Positions 1 to 9,800 of a DNA stretch of 64,000 bases are shown piece after piece; the stretch's first letter is position 1, and the number at the start of each line of letters is the position of its first letter. Position numbers and translations under genes: made by a program. Under the pieces are notes generated by a model, which saw nothing but the letters and a program-made list of their open reading frames with translations, was not told where the DNA came from and ran no database searches. The DNA is from Carboxylicivirga caseinilyticus (GTDB taxonomy: Bacteria > Bacteroidota > Bacteroidia > Bacteroidales > Marinilabiliaceae): the NCBI GenBank assembly GCA_025499705.1, contig JAFMVE010000003.1:1-64000 (forward strand), read 5' to 3'.

Positions 1-64
1 TTTTGAGTTTAAAACCCTCGCTGTATCGCTTTACGATACCATTATTGTTATACATAATTGCTAC

Positions 65-598
65 GTGTTGTGTAGCCTTTTTTTAGGACGACTCAAATGG
101 GCAGATGATGCAATGACAGTTGATGGGATGAGTTACATAGTAGGATTGGACATTGAATTTAATATTGGTAGAAAAAATAATTGGGCTCTTGTGTCTCAAG
201 CTCATTTCTTTTCTAAAGATAAATCATGGGATGTTTCTAATAGATACTGGGAGCGAGAAGGTAGATTAAATTATCATTCAATTCGTATTCCGGTAGGTAT
301 TAGATTTAAACCCAAAATAACAGATAAAATTGGGTTGTATGTAGATGCAAATTACAGTATTGATTTCGCGCTTGATTCTTATGTTGCGATGTATACAGTA
401 CTACCTCAATCTATTAAAGAAGACAAATCAAAGATAAAGCCTACTGCTTTTCCCTTTCTTGGATGCGGAGTGTCTTATAAGAGAGTTAAATTAGGCTTAT
501 TATTTGAACCAACACGAGACATTCTTCAAATGTCTGAAACAGGTAGTGAAGATACCGACTACAACGCTTTGTCAATAAGTATATCATATAAAATCTGA
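65..598 (+). CDS. Outer-membrane beta-barrel-like protein, probably 5'-truncated
   Basis: The 177-residue product has alternating hydrophobic/polar strands with aromatic girdle residues (for example IPVGIRFKPKI, IGLYVDANYSI, ALSISISYKI). It ends in a strand-like segment typical of porin-family barrel proteins. It begins with GTG and has no signal peptide, which such a protein would need. The frame stays open to the first bases of the window, but the extra upstream residues do not look like a signal peptide or barrel strands. I therefore read it as a 5'-truncated or displaced barrel gene and not an intact one. It is followed by a 127-bp gap and then the GH26 gene. The substrate is unknown and the family assignment rests on pattern only. 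Confidence 0.45.
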   Translation: MLCSLFLGRLKWADDAMTVDGMSYIVGLDIEFNIGRKNNWALVSQAHFFSKDKSWDVSNRYWEREGRLNYHSIRIPVGIRFKPKITDKIGLYVDANYSIDFALDSYVAMYTVLPQSIKEDKSKIKPTAFPFLGCGVSYKRVKLGLLFEPTRDILQMSETGSEDTDYNALSISISYKI

Positions 599-725
599 TA
601 AAACGTTCCGTTATGTTACGAATTGATACAATCTTATTAAAGTATAATACTATTATAGCCATCTGTAATAATACAAAGTCTAATTAGGTATATTAGGACA
701 AATAAATCAGTATTATTTATCAGTT

Positions 726-1844
726 ATGAAATTCAGACATTATACAAACATTTGTTTATCAATTCTTTTTGTTACGATGCTCTCGGCATGCAGTGTCCCA
801 TGCCAACAAACAGTAAAAGTAGTAGATCAAAATGCTGACGAAAACGTAATCAAATTGTATCAGTTTTTAATGCACAGTGATACTTTGGGTATCATGTTCG
901 GGCATGAAGATACTTTTGCATATGGTATCGGTTGGAAACATGATGGTGAAGAGTATACCTCGGATGTTTATAAAATTTGCGGAGATTTTCCGGCTGTATT
1001 CGGTTGGGATCTGGGACATATCGAAACAGGATCGCCTGTAAATATTGATACAGTGAACTTTGAATCAATGAAGAAATTTATTGTGAAAGCTCATGAAATG
1101 GGTGGTATCAATACAATTAGCTGGCATCCAACGCATCCTTTAACTGGTGGGTCAACCTGGGATACCACAGTTGTTGTAAATCAGTTATTACCTGGCGGGG
1201 CTTTAAATGATAAATTCAATGGATGGATTTCGTCTGTTGGTAACTTCTTTTCTGATTTAAAAGATTCAAAAGGACAAAGTGTTCCTGTTATTTTCAGGCC
1301 TTTTCATGAGCATAATGGAAGTTGGTTCTGGTGGGGTGATGCATTGTGCTCGGTAGATGAATATACCCAGTTGTGGAAATATACAGTAAGTTATCTACGC
1401 GATACCATGAATGTGCACAATGTGCTGTATGCATATTCACCCAATATTGTAGGTTCAAAAGAAGAATATCTGGCCAAGTATCCAGGCAATGAATGGGTTG
1501 ATATAATGGGGGTTGATGTTTATGATTTTCCACATTATGGCATTAATTATGCCGAAGTATTACCCCGAAATCTTGAAATTCTGAAGTCAGTAGCTTTGGA
1601 GAAAAACAAACCATATGCCTTAACCGAAACAGGTTATTTAAATGAAAAACCGGCTCAGTGGTGGACCAATTCACTTTTGGAATATACCAAAGGGTCTGGA
1701 ATCAGATGGGCATTAATTTGGATTAATCTTGAAGCAGCTCAGTATTATTTTACTTTTCCGGGACAACCCAGTACTCCTGATTTTAAAGAGTTCTACAAAA
1801 GTGAAGAAACCTTATTTGTATCTGATTTACCAGAGATTTACTAA
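726..1844 (+). CDS. GH26 endo-beta-1,4-mannanase lipoprotein
   Basis: This 372-residue protein starts with a lipoprotein signal peptide ending in the lipobox LSAC (Cys22). The rest is one GH26 (beta/alpha)8 domain. The GH26 acid/base glutamate lies in RPFHEHNGSWFWWG (Glu195) and the nucleophile in ALTETGY (Glu301). Other family landmarks are the early GHEDTFAYG and the ISWHPTHP segment. GH26 enzymes mostly cleave internal beta-1,4-mannosidic bonds of mannan or glucomannan. The residues after the lipid Cys (SVPCQQ) lack an acidic surface-export signal, so a periplasmic location is likelier. It stands alone with its own terminator, apart from the xylan locus. Family is certain; the exact mannan substrate is inferred. 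Confidence 0.93.
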   Translation: MKFRHYTNICLSILFVTMLSACSVPCQQTVKVVDQNADENVIKLYQFLMHSDTLGIMFGHEDTFAYGIGWKHDGEEYTSDVYKICGDFPAVFGWDLGHIETGSPVNIDTVNFESMKKFIVKAHEMGGINTISWHPTHPLTGGSTWDTTVVVNQLLPGGALNDKFNGWISSVGNFFSDLKDSKGQSVPVIFRPFHEHNGSWFWWGDALCSVDEYTQLWKYTVSYLRDTMNVHNVLYAYSPNIVGSKEEYLAKYPGNEWVDIMGVDVYDFPHYGINYAEVLPRNLEILKSVALEKNKPYALTETGYLNEKPAQWWTNSLLEYTKGSGIRWALIWINLEAAQYYFTFPGQPSTPDFKEFYKSEETLFVSDLPEIY

Positions 1845-1871
1845 GAGATAAACATATTTAGATTGGCAAAC

Positions 1872-1908
1872 GGTTGTTCAGTTAATTCTGAGCAACCTTT
1901 TGTTTTTT
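1872..1908 (+). terminator. Rho-independent terminator after the GH26 gene
   Basis: A 10-bp stem (GGTTGTTCAG / CTGAGCAACC, one G-T pair) with a 6-nt loop is followed by a T-rich run. It lies 27 bp past the GH26 stop codon. Confidence 0.85.
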
Positions 1909-2008
1909 ATGATAGTAAAAAGTCAATAGCATACTAAATAATATTTGAAGAAGAAAGAAAGTTACTGTGTATAAGAGGCCTCAGTTGGTGAGCAAAAAAA
2001 CAAGGTTG

Positions 2009-2146
2009 AATTGACGATTAAAAATCGTTTTCTGTTTGAGTTGAGCGTAGTCAACGAGTTTAAACGATTTCAGTCAATTAACCGTAGTTTTTTTAGTGAG
2101 ACAGGTGCAGCCTTGATTTTCTTTGCTTCGTTTCTTGCATCAAGGC
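2009..2146. repeat. REP-like structured intergenic element with nested hairpins
   Basis: Most of the 466-bp gap between GH26 and maeB is structured non-coding sequence. Positions 2009-2079 fold as nested arms: AATTGAC/GTCAATT outside, AAATCGTTT/AAACGATTT in the middle, and GTTGA/TCAAC around a GCGTAG loop. A second hairpin with arms GCCTTGAT (2110-2117) and ATCAAGGC (2139-2146) follows. No ORF with coding character covers it. It resembles dispersed REP or MITE-type intergenic elements of Bacteroidota, but only one copy is in this window. A structured RNA is the alternative. Confidence 0.55.
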
Positions 2147-2310
2147 AAGAAATGAAGTCGGGTTTGGGCGAAGCGCCAATTTGAAAAATAATTAGGACTG
2201 AATTGGTGAAAAGTTAGCAAAACAATGGTAATTGATATATGTTATAGATTGGTGAGTTATTAATGTATAACTTGTATGTTTATTTACCCAATAACTAAAA
2301 TTCACCTGTT

Positions 2311-4596
2311 ATGGCTTCATTTACAAAGCAGGATGCCCTTGATTACCACGAAAACGGCAAGCCTGGAAAAATCGAAGTAGTACCAACCAAACCCTACAGT
2401 ACCCAACATGATTTGTCACTTGCTTATTCTCCCGGAGTAGCAGATCCGTGTCTCGAGATTGAAAAAAATCCTGATGACATTTATCGTTATACTTCTAAAG
2501 GAAATCTGGTTGCAGTGGTTTCAAATGGAACAGCAGTACTTGGTTTGGGAAATATTGGAGCTGCAGCCGGTAAGCCGGTTATGGAAGGAAAAGGATTACT
2601 TTTTAAGGTTTTTGCCGATGTTGATGTTTTCGATATAGAAGTCGACGAAACCAATGTGGATGATTTTGTAAAAGTAGTGAAAGCTATATCACCCACTTTT
2701 GGAGGCATCAATCTTGAAGATATTAAGGCTCCTGAATGTTTCGAAATAGAAAAACGCCTGCAGCAGGAATTGGATATTCCGGTTTTTCATGATGATCAGC
2801 ATGGAACGGCTATTATTTCAGCAGCTGGTTTGATTAATGCCCTTGAACTGGTAGATAAGGATATTGCAACCATTAAAGTGGTTGTTAATGGAGCCGGAGC
2901 ATCTGCCATCATGTGTACCAAGTTATACATTTCGTTAGGTGTTTTACCCAAAAACGTGTACATGCTTGATAGCAAAGGACTCCTGACAAAAAGCAGAGAC
3001 GATTTGAATAAATACAAGGTTGAATTTGCTCAGGATAGTGATTCGGTTCACCTGGAGGATGTAATTAAAGATGCAGATGTGTTTCTAGGTCTTTCAAAAG
3101 GTAATATCCTTACAAAGGAGATGGTTCGGTCGATGAACGATAATCCTATTGTGTTTGCATTAGCCAACCCGGTCCCTGAGATCAGCTACGAAGAAGCAAA
3201 AGCCGCCCGTGAAGATGTTATTATTGCCACAGGGCGATCCGATTATCCTAACCAGATAAATAATGTTCTGGGATTTCCTTTTATTTTCAGAGGGGCTTTA
3301 GATGTACGGGCTAAAGCCATTAACGAAGAAATGAAGAAGGCAGCTGTTTATGCCCTGGCTGATTTGGCTAAACAGGATGTGCCTGAAAAGGTAAATGCAG
3401 CCTACAAAAGTCAGAATCTGATCTTTGGCCGTGATTATATAATTCCTAAACCCGTTGATCCTCGTTTGATAACTGTTGTTGCTCCTGCGGTTGCTAAATC
3501 GGCAATTGAAACTGGTGTTGCACGCAAAAAAATTGATGATTGGGAAGTTTACCGCATCGAATTAATGAAGCGTATGGGCTTATACAATAAGCTGGTGCGT
3601 GATGTAACCTATAAAGCAAAGTCTGATCCGAAGAAAATTGTTTTTGCCGATGCTGATCATTTTAAAGTGTTGAAGGCAATAGATATTGTCCGTAATGAAG
3701 GAATTGCTCAGCCGGTGCTGTTAGGTGACAGGAATACCATTCTTCAATTGGCTGAAGAAAACAAAATAAGTGTTGAAGGCTTACAGATCATTGATACTAA
3801 AGAACAGGAGCAGAAGGAGAGAAAAGAAAAATATGCGCAAATGCTCTTTGAAAAGCGGATGCGTAAAGGATTGAACAAGGAAGATGCCTGTCGTTTGATG
3901 AATGATCGTAATTACTTTGGTGTTATGATGGTGGAAGCTGGCGAAGCAGATGGTTTTCTGGGAGGTTTTGCCAGTAAATATGCCGATACCATACGTCCTG
4001 CACTTCAAATTGTAGGTTCCAATAATACCTTGAATCACATTGCGGGTATGTACATTGTGATGACCAAGAAAGGGCCTTACTTCTTTGCTGATACAACGGT
4101 TAACTATCAGCCATCATCACGAACACTGGCTGATACTACTTTGCTAACAGTAAATGAGGTGAAAAAATTTAATATTGAACCGGTTGTAGCTTTGGTTTCA
4201 TACTCTAACTTCGGATCAACACGTCAGGGAAGTCCATTGAGAGTGAGAAAAGCAGTTCAATATCTTCATGAGAATTATCCGGGCTTATTGGTCGATGGAG
4301 AAATGCAGGCCAATTATGCCTTTAATGCTGAGTTAAGGATGAAGAAGTTTCCTTTTACCAAATTGGGTAGCAGAGAAGTGAATACTGTAATTTTTCCAAG
4401 CCTGAGTGCCGGTAATATTGCCTATAAAATGATGCAACAACTGGGACAGGTAGAAATCATTGGACCTGTACTTCTGGGTATACGTAAACCAATACATGTA
4501 TTGCAGATGCAAAGTTCGGTTCGCGAAATTGTGGATATGGCTACTATTACAGTGGTTGATGCACAAACAAAGGATAACGAGATAATAGAATTGTAA
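2311..4596 (+). CDS. maeB: NADP-dependent malic enzyme with C-terminal phosphotransacetylase-like domain
   Basis: This 761-residue cytosolic protein has the MaeB architecture. The malic enzyme N-domain (about 1-160) and NAD(P)-binding domain (about 165-390) are followed by a phosphate acetyl/butyryltransferase-like domain (about 430-755). It decarboxylates malate to pyruvate, reducing NADP. Visible landmarks are YSPGVA with Tyr39, KPVMEGKG with the catalytic Lys94, the metal-binding run [23 protein letters not shown] and the nucleotide-binding GAGASA. Length matches the fused bacterial form. In this class the PTA-like domain is usually regulatory (acetyl-CoA inhibition in E. coli MaeB), not a phosphotransacetylase. 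It is a housekeeping gene in its own unit, convergent with the CotH-like gene. Confidence 0.96.
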   Translation: MASFTKQDALDYHENGKPGKIEVVPTKPYSTQHDLSLAYSPGVADPCLEIEKNPDDIYRYTSKGNLVAVVSNGTAVLGLGNIGAAAGKPVMEGKGLLFKVFADVDVFDIEVDETNVDDFVKVVKAISPTFGGINLEDIKAPECFEIEKRLQQELDIPVFHDDQHGTAIISAAGLINALELVDKDIATIKVVVNGAGASAIMCTKLYISLGVLPKNVYMLDSKGLLTKSRDDLNKYKVEFAQDSDSVHLEDVIKDADVFLGLSKGNILTKEMVRSMNDNPIVFALANPVPEISYEEAKAAREDVIIATGRSDYPNQINNVLGFPFIFRGALDVRAKAINEEMKKAAVYALADLAKQDVPEKVNAAYKSQNLIFGRDYIIPKPVDPRLITVVAPAVAKSAIETGVARKKIDDWEVYRIELMKRMGLYNKLVRDVTYKAKSDPKKIVFADADHFKVLKAIDIVRNEGIAQPVLLGDRNTILQLAEENKISVEGLQIIDTKEQEQKERKEKYAQMLFEKRMRKGLNKEDACRLMNDRNYFGVMMVEAGEADGFLGGFASKYADTIRPALQIVGSNNTLNHIAGMYIVMTKKGPYFFADTTVNYQPSSRTLADTTLLTVNEVKKFNIEPVVALVSYSNFGSTRQGSPLRVRKAVQYLHENYPGLLVDGEMQANYAFNAELRMKKFPFTKLGSREVNTVIFPSLSAGNIAYKMMQQLGQVEIIGPVLLGIRKPIHVLQMQSSVREIVDMATITVVDAQTKDNEIIEL

Positions 4597-4620
4597 GAAT
4601 TCAATATGTAAATATATAAA

Positions 4621-4641
4621 AATGGGATCATCGATCCCATT
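4621..4641. terminator. Bidirectional terminator between maeB and the CotH-like gene
   Basis: A perfect 9-bp stem (AATGGGATC / GATCCCATT) with a 3-nt loop is flanked by A-rich sequence on the left and T-rich sequence on the right. It can therefore end transcripts from both convergent genes. Confidence 0.88.
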
Positions 4642-4665
4642 TTTTATATCATAAAGGTAAAGTTG

Positions 4666-6621
4666 TTACTTGGCAAATTTAAATGATTGACTTCCTAGTC
4701 TGATGATATAAACACCATTTGAAAGGTTTTTAACCGAAATAGAACCTTTACCGGAAACTTTTTCAGAAATTAATAACTTACCACTTATCTGGTACACACC
4801 CAAATCTGTTAACTGATCTGGTGCTTCATACATAATGGAAGAGCTTGTTCTATCGTACCATGCTTTAATTTCAGTCATATCTGTTATATCAACAGGTGTA
4901 CTTTCTCCATTAATAGCTGTGGTTTTTACAAAATACCATTGTTGATTTTGATTCGCATCTATTTGATTGTCATATTCTATTATCGGATTACCATTGGAAT
5001 AAGAGCCACCACTGTTATCAATAGAATAACCGCTTTGCTTATTAATGATTCCATAAACATTGCCTGTTAAAATAGGTTCGAATTCCCATAACTGAGCATC
5101 ATCATTTGTATCGGGTATAACCTGAATTAATGAATTAACCCTGCCATTTCCGCGCATGGCATAGCCTGTTTGTTTGTTTACAATCTGAAAATATTGATCA
5201 TCAACCTTATTAATTTCCCAATTCTGGGTTTCTATATTATTGTCAGATTGCCATGAAACAAGCTTTCCATTAAGGCTTTCATTGTTAACATCTATAGAAT
5301 TTTCTGTTCGCTTATTGTAGATGCGGTAATAATATTCTTCGGCTTCAAATGGTTGCGATGGCAGATTGTCAAAAGTAAATTGTGAATTCAAGAATTCAAT
5401 TCTGTCCATAACGTAGCTTCTTAAGAAATCAATTTCCTGAGCATAAGTTGGAAACCAGAATTGATTACGGTATACTTTTTCTCCCAATATATCCCACTTA
5501 ACAAAGTTCTGTTGTTGAGATGCATCCAGCAATTCTTCTGTCTGGGCAATGTAGTCCAGCAGGTATTCTTCAATTCCGCTATCAACAATGGTGTTCCAGC
5601 GTTTAATCACTTCTTCAGCAAACCAAACGTCTTTATACATTTGTTGAATCCAAAGAGTCTGACCGGAAACAAGAGTATGGGCATACTCACGCATTAATTT
5701 TTCAGTGGCGTCACCCAGCCGGTCATCGTTATTAAAGGCAATGTCAAAGTCCCATAGCGGACCGAAATAGAACTTATCCTCGTTTCTCTTTTTTGAAATA
5801 TACTGGCTCCAGAATGAGTCGGAGTTACCTGTAAGCTCACATGCTATGTACCAGTTTACAAGCGAGGCTGTATCAACCATCAACCTGTAGCTTTCATTCG
5901 GATCATCAAAAGAAGAATCAAAAAGACGGTCCTCAAATGTTTTTGTAAAATTGGTAATGTAATCCTGTTGTTGTGTGTTGATATCCTCTATTTTAGGATA
6001 TTTGATAGTGATTGGAGTTTTTCTGTTGGTTTCGAACCAATTATCTTCAGTATAGGCAAAGCCATCCAGTTCAAGAAGATAACCACCTGTTATCAGAGGC
6101 ATTTCGGTATCGTCAATGGTTAAAGTTTCAACATCCACACGATTGGTGCGAACCTCAATTTGGTCAGCAACCATATAATTACCAATGAATTCACCATTCA
6201 AAACCACATCGATATAACGGGCCGATGAGGTAAATGGCATATCAATGAAACGGCTTATTTCAAAAGCAATTCCATTTCTTATCAACGATTTATCGCTGTA
6301 ATTTGCTAATAAAACCCAACTTTTAGCTTTGGCTGGTAAGTTTAAAAAGTTGTATTTGCTCGTAAACTTCAGTCTATACGGCTTTTTCTCAAATCCCCAG
6401 GTTGAGTTACCCCTGCCTCGTATTTCTATCTCTTTATTTGTAAATTCTTCAGTGGCATCTGAACTAAGTAAAGTTGCTGTTCCCGGAACATATTCTTCTG
6501 TACTTTCAATAGGCGCAGCATTAAGTGTTTCGATATAAAGGGTTGGAATATTTGTGAGCTGCTCCTGCGAATTACCAGTAATATAAGTTAGCAATAAAAG
6601 GAAAAGTAGAAGTTTTTTCAT
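4666..6621 (-). CDS. T9SS-secreted CotH-kinase-family protein with ricin-type lectin domain
   Basis: This 651-residue protein starts with a Sec signal peptide (MKKLLLFLLLLTYITGNSQ). A CotH-like domain covers about residues 35-410. It shows the early IEIRGRGNSTW and KKPYRLKF segments, KSWVLLANYSDKSLIRN, and the late GPLWDFDIAFNND expected in the kinase active site. A ricin-B-like beta-trefoil follows (about 440-575) with repeated YRIYNKRT, FQIVNKQTGYAM and YGIINKQSGYSI units. The last ~75 residues form a type A T9SS sorting domain with LSNGVYIIRLGSQSFKFAK. CotH proteins phosphorylate protein serine or threonine in spores, but in Bacteroidota the target is unknown. The trefoil suggests carbohydrate binding. 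It is most likely cell-surface or released. Confidence 0.85.
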   Translation of the reverse strand: MKKLLLFLLLLTYITGNSQEQLTNIPTLYIETLNAAPIESTEEYVPGTATLLSSDATEEFTNKEIEIRGRGNSTWGFEKKPYRLKFTSKYNFLNLPAKAKSWVLLANYSDKSLIRNGIAFEISRFIDMPFTSSARYIDVVLNGEFIGNYMVADQIEVRTNRVDVETLTIDDTEMPLITGGYLLELDGFAYTEDNWFETNRKTPITIKYPKIEDINTQQQDYITNFTKTFEDRLFDSSFDDPNESYRLMVDTASLVNWYIACELTGNSDSFWSQYISKKRNEDKFYFGPLWDFDIAFNNDDRLGDATEKLMREYAHTLVSGQTLWIQQMYKDVWFAEEVIKRWNTIVDSGIEEYLLDYIAQTEELLDASQQQNFVKWDILGEKVYRNQFWFPTYAQEIDFLRSYVMDRIEFLNSQFTFDNLPSQPFEAEEYYYRIYNKRTENSIDVNNESLNGKLVSWQSDNNIETQNWEINKVDDQYFQIVNKQTGYAMRGNGRVNSLIQVIPDTNDDAQLWEFEPILTGNVYGIINKQSGYSIDNSGGSYSNGNPIIEYDNQIDANQNQQWYFVKTTAINGESTPVDITDMTEIKAWYDRTSSSIMYEAPDQLTDLGVYQISGKLLISEKVSGKGSISVKNLSNGVYIIRLGSQSFKFAK

Positions 6622-6884
6622 TCAGTTGGATTTATTTCTAATGTTCAATTGGAGGGTGTTTTCGAACTATAAATGTAGTAATAATTCAAGTAAATGAATG
6701 TGTTATAATCTAAGACATTAATTCATTTAGGAGTATATATTTAATAGCTGTAATTCGTTGGAAAACTATGTAAATAGCAATCATTCAATGCAATATGATT
6801 TAGTATTGTGTCTGGAAATATTGAACACTTAATTAACAAGTTGATTTTATGGTTGAAAAAGTGTCATATTATTTAAATTATGAG

Positions 6885-9800
6885 CTATGAATAATTTTCT
6901 GTTGCGTTATTTCTCACATATTCCTTGGGAGATACACCATAAAATGACTTAAATGAGCTGGAGAAATGGGATAGATTGGAATATCCCACTTCGTATGCCA
7001 CTTCACTAATATTCAGTTTTTTATTGGTAAGTATATAGGCAGCCTGCTTCATTCTGATATTCTTAATGAAATCCCGGGCAGATTGATTGGTGAGTTCTTT
7101 TAGTTTACGATGCATATGAACACGACTGATTCCGACGGCATCGGCTAACATTTCAACATTCAGTTCCCCATCCGAAAGATTTTCCTTTACTACAGCCATT
7201 ATTTTCTGCATTAATACCTCATCATGCGATTTAAGTTTAATTTCTTCAATTGGGTGATTATTTGATTTTTGTGAAAGTTGAAGGTATATTCTTCTTCTGT
7301 TTTCTATTAGATTGGCTATTGTTTTCTTTAAGAAGTCGCTGTTAAATGGTTTAACAAGGTACATATCAGCACCTGTTTCAATACCTTCGGCCCGGTCTTC
7401 GTCTTTTGATAATGCAGTTAATAGAATTACCGGTATATGACTGGTTGCTATGTTTCTTTTTATCTTTTTACAAAATGTGATACCATCCATAACGGGCATC
7501 ATTATGTCACTGATGATTAAATCAGGTTTATCCTCCTTGATAATTTCCATGGCTTGTGAACCATTTTCACATACAGTTACAACATACGATGTGCTTAATT
7601 CCTGCAAAAGATAATTTCTAATCTCATCTTCATCATCCACTACTAATATCTTGTAGTTTGTCAGATGCTTTTCGTTGTTGTTTGATTGTACTGGGATAAC
7701 TGCATCTTCAACAGGAAGAACATCTGCGGGTGTTGGGATGAAATTTTCGGATTGTAAGATATCTTTCTTGGGTAGATGACTATTGCCAAGTGGTAAAACA
7801 ACTATAAAGTTGGTTCCTTTGCCATTCGTTTTGTTTTCGGCATATAGTTTCCCTTTGTGCAATTCAACTAATGATCTTGAAAGATGGAGGCCAATGCCGG
7901 TGCCCGTATGATAAAGGTTTTCTTTGGATGATGCCTGATAAAATCGATTGAATATTTTTTCAAGATCGGATTTTTTTAAACCAATACCGGTATCTGATAC
8001 TTTTATTTCAACATGGCTGAATGTATCCTTCTTTGAATTTTTCCTGGTAATCGGGTCAATGGCAATCTCCACAGATCCTCCGGAGGGAGTATATTTGAAA
8101 GCGTTGGAAAGAAGGTTCAGAATAACTTTCTCAAAATTTAAGGGATCAATCCATACTTCCAAATCTTTGTGATTACATTCAATACGAAAATCTATTCCTT
8201 TGTTTTCAGCCAGTAATTCATAAGAGTTAGCAACTTCTTTCACTATTTCAAACAGGTTGGTTTTCTGGTATTTGATAAGTAGTTGTCCTTTATCAATTTT
8301 TCTAACATCCAATAGCTGACTAACCAAACGATGAATGCGATTGGCATTCAGGTGCATGGTTTGATACAAACGCAATGTTTCATCGTTGGTTTTCTTCTTC
8401 AAAAGTTTATCCAACGGATCAAGAATTAGAGTAAGAGGAGTTTTAATTTCATGGGATATGTTGATAAAGAATTGCATTTTATTTTCGTTGGTTCTTTCTG
8501 CCTCAACACGCAAAACTTTTTCTTTATTGAATAAGATAATTGCGTATAAAAAGAAAAATCCCAGTGCAATCCATAACACCTTTGCCCACCATGTTTTATA
8601 CCAGGGCGGATATATTATAATTGTCAGTTTACGAGGTGTGGAATATTGTTCTTTATCAACACCCCGAACATAAAAATGATAGGTTCCATGACTAAGATTG
8701 GTGTAGGTAGCTGTACGGCTTAATGAATTACTGGCATTCCAGTTGGTGTCAAATCCCTCCATTTTATATTCATAACTGATGCGGCTTTGATTGGCCAATT
8801 CAACAGAAGTAAAACTTATGGAGAATACATTGTCACGTTCAGTTAATCGGATGGTATCAGCCATTACAATGGAACGATTCAGAATGATATGTTTACCTGT
8901 TTTTTCACCAATCTCAACAGGTTTACCAAAACGATGAAACTCAGTAAGCATTACATCACGAATGTTTCTGGAATAGTTGAAATAATCTTTTTTAACTTCA
9001 GTTACACCATTTATACCACCAAAAAACAATTCATTGTTATCGGACTGATAAACTGCATTTCTCGAAAATTCATTGGACTGTAAACCATCCGATGCATAAT
9101 AGGTCGTAAAGGTGGTGTCAGAAGGATTAAAACGACTTAAACCGTTATGTGTACTTATCCAAACCTGGTTTCTCTCGTCTTCAATAATGCTGCAAATTAC
9201 ATCACTGCCTAAACCATTTTCGATAGTAAATAACTCGGAAGTGAAATTATGAGTGTTTATTCGAACCAAACCACCATAAGTGCCTGCCCAAACATTTCCA
9301 TTTGAATCTGATACAAGACTGTAAACAACATTGTGCGGAAGGAAGTTATTTTCTGTAGTAAAAATTTTTATTTCATTCTTTTCGGGTTGAGCATAAACTA
9401 ATCCATCATAAGTTCCAATCCAGAAATTATTTTCTTTGTCTATGTGAATATCATTAACCCATTTGGGAATTAATTGGTTAAGTGAGTCGGACCAGTTTAA
9501 TCCTACTTTAAATGTTCCATCATCGGCATTAAAACGGCATATTCCACCTCCTAAAGTAGCCAGCCAAAGATCATTATTCTTACCTGGTTTGATGGCTGTA
9601 ACTTTATCGTTTATTAACGAGAGCTTGTTTTCAGGATCGTTTGTGTAAGATTTTAGCTGTTTAGTTCTTGTGTTATAACGAAGTAATCCGTTAAAATAGG
9701 TTCCAATCCATAAATTATCATCTTCTGAATCATATAAACTCAATACGTTGTTTCCTTCTCTTTCGCCTTTTTTATTTCTAAGTTCAATGGGTTCAATACT

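Noticed and set aside
2311-4596. Separate phosphotransacetylase (pta) gene inside maeB
   Set aside because: The PTA-like part is in the same uninterrupted frame, the normal MaeB fusion.
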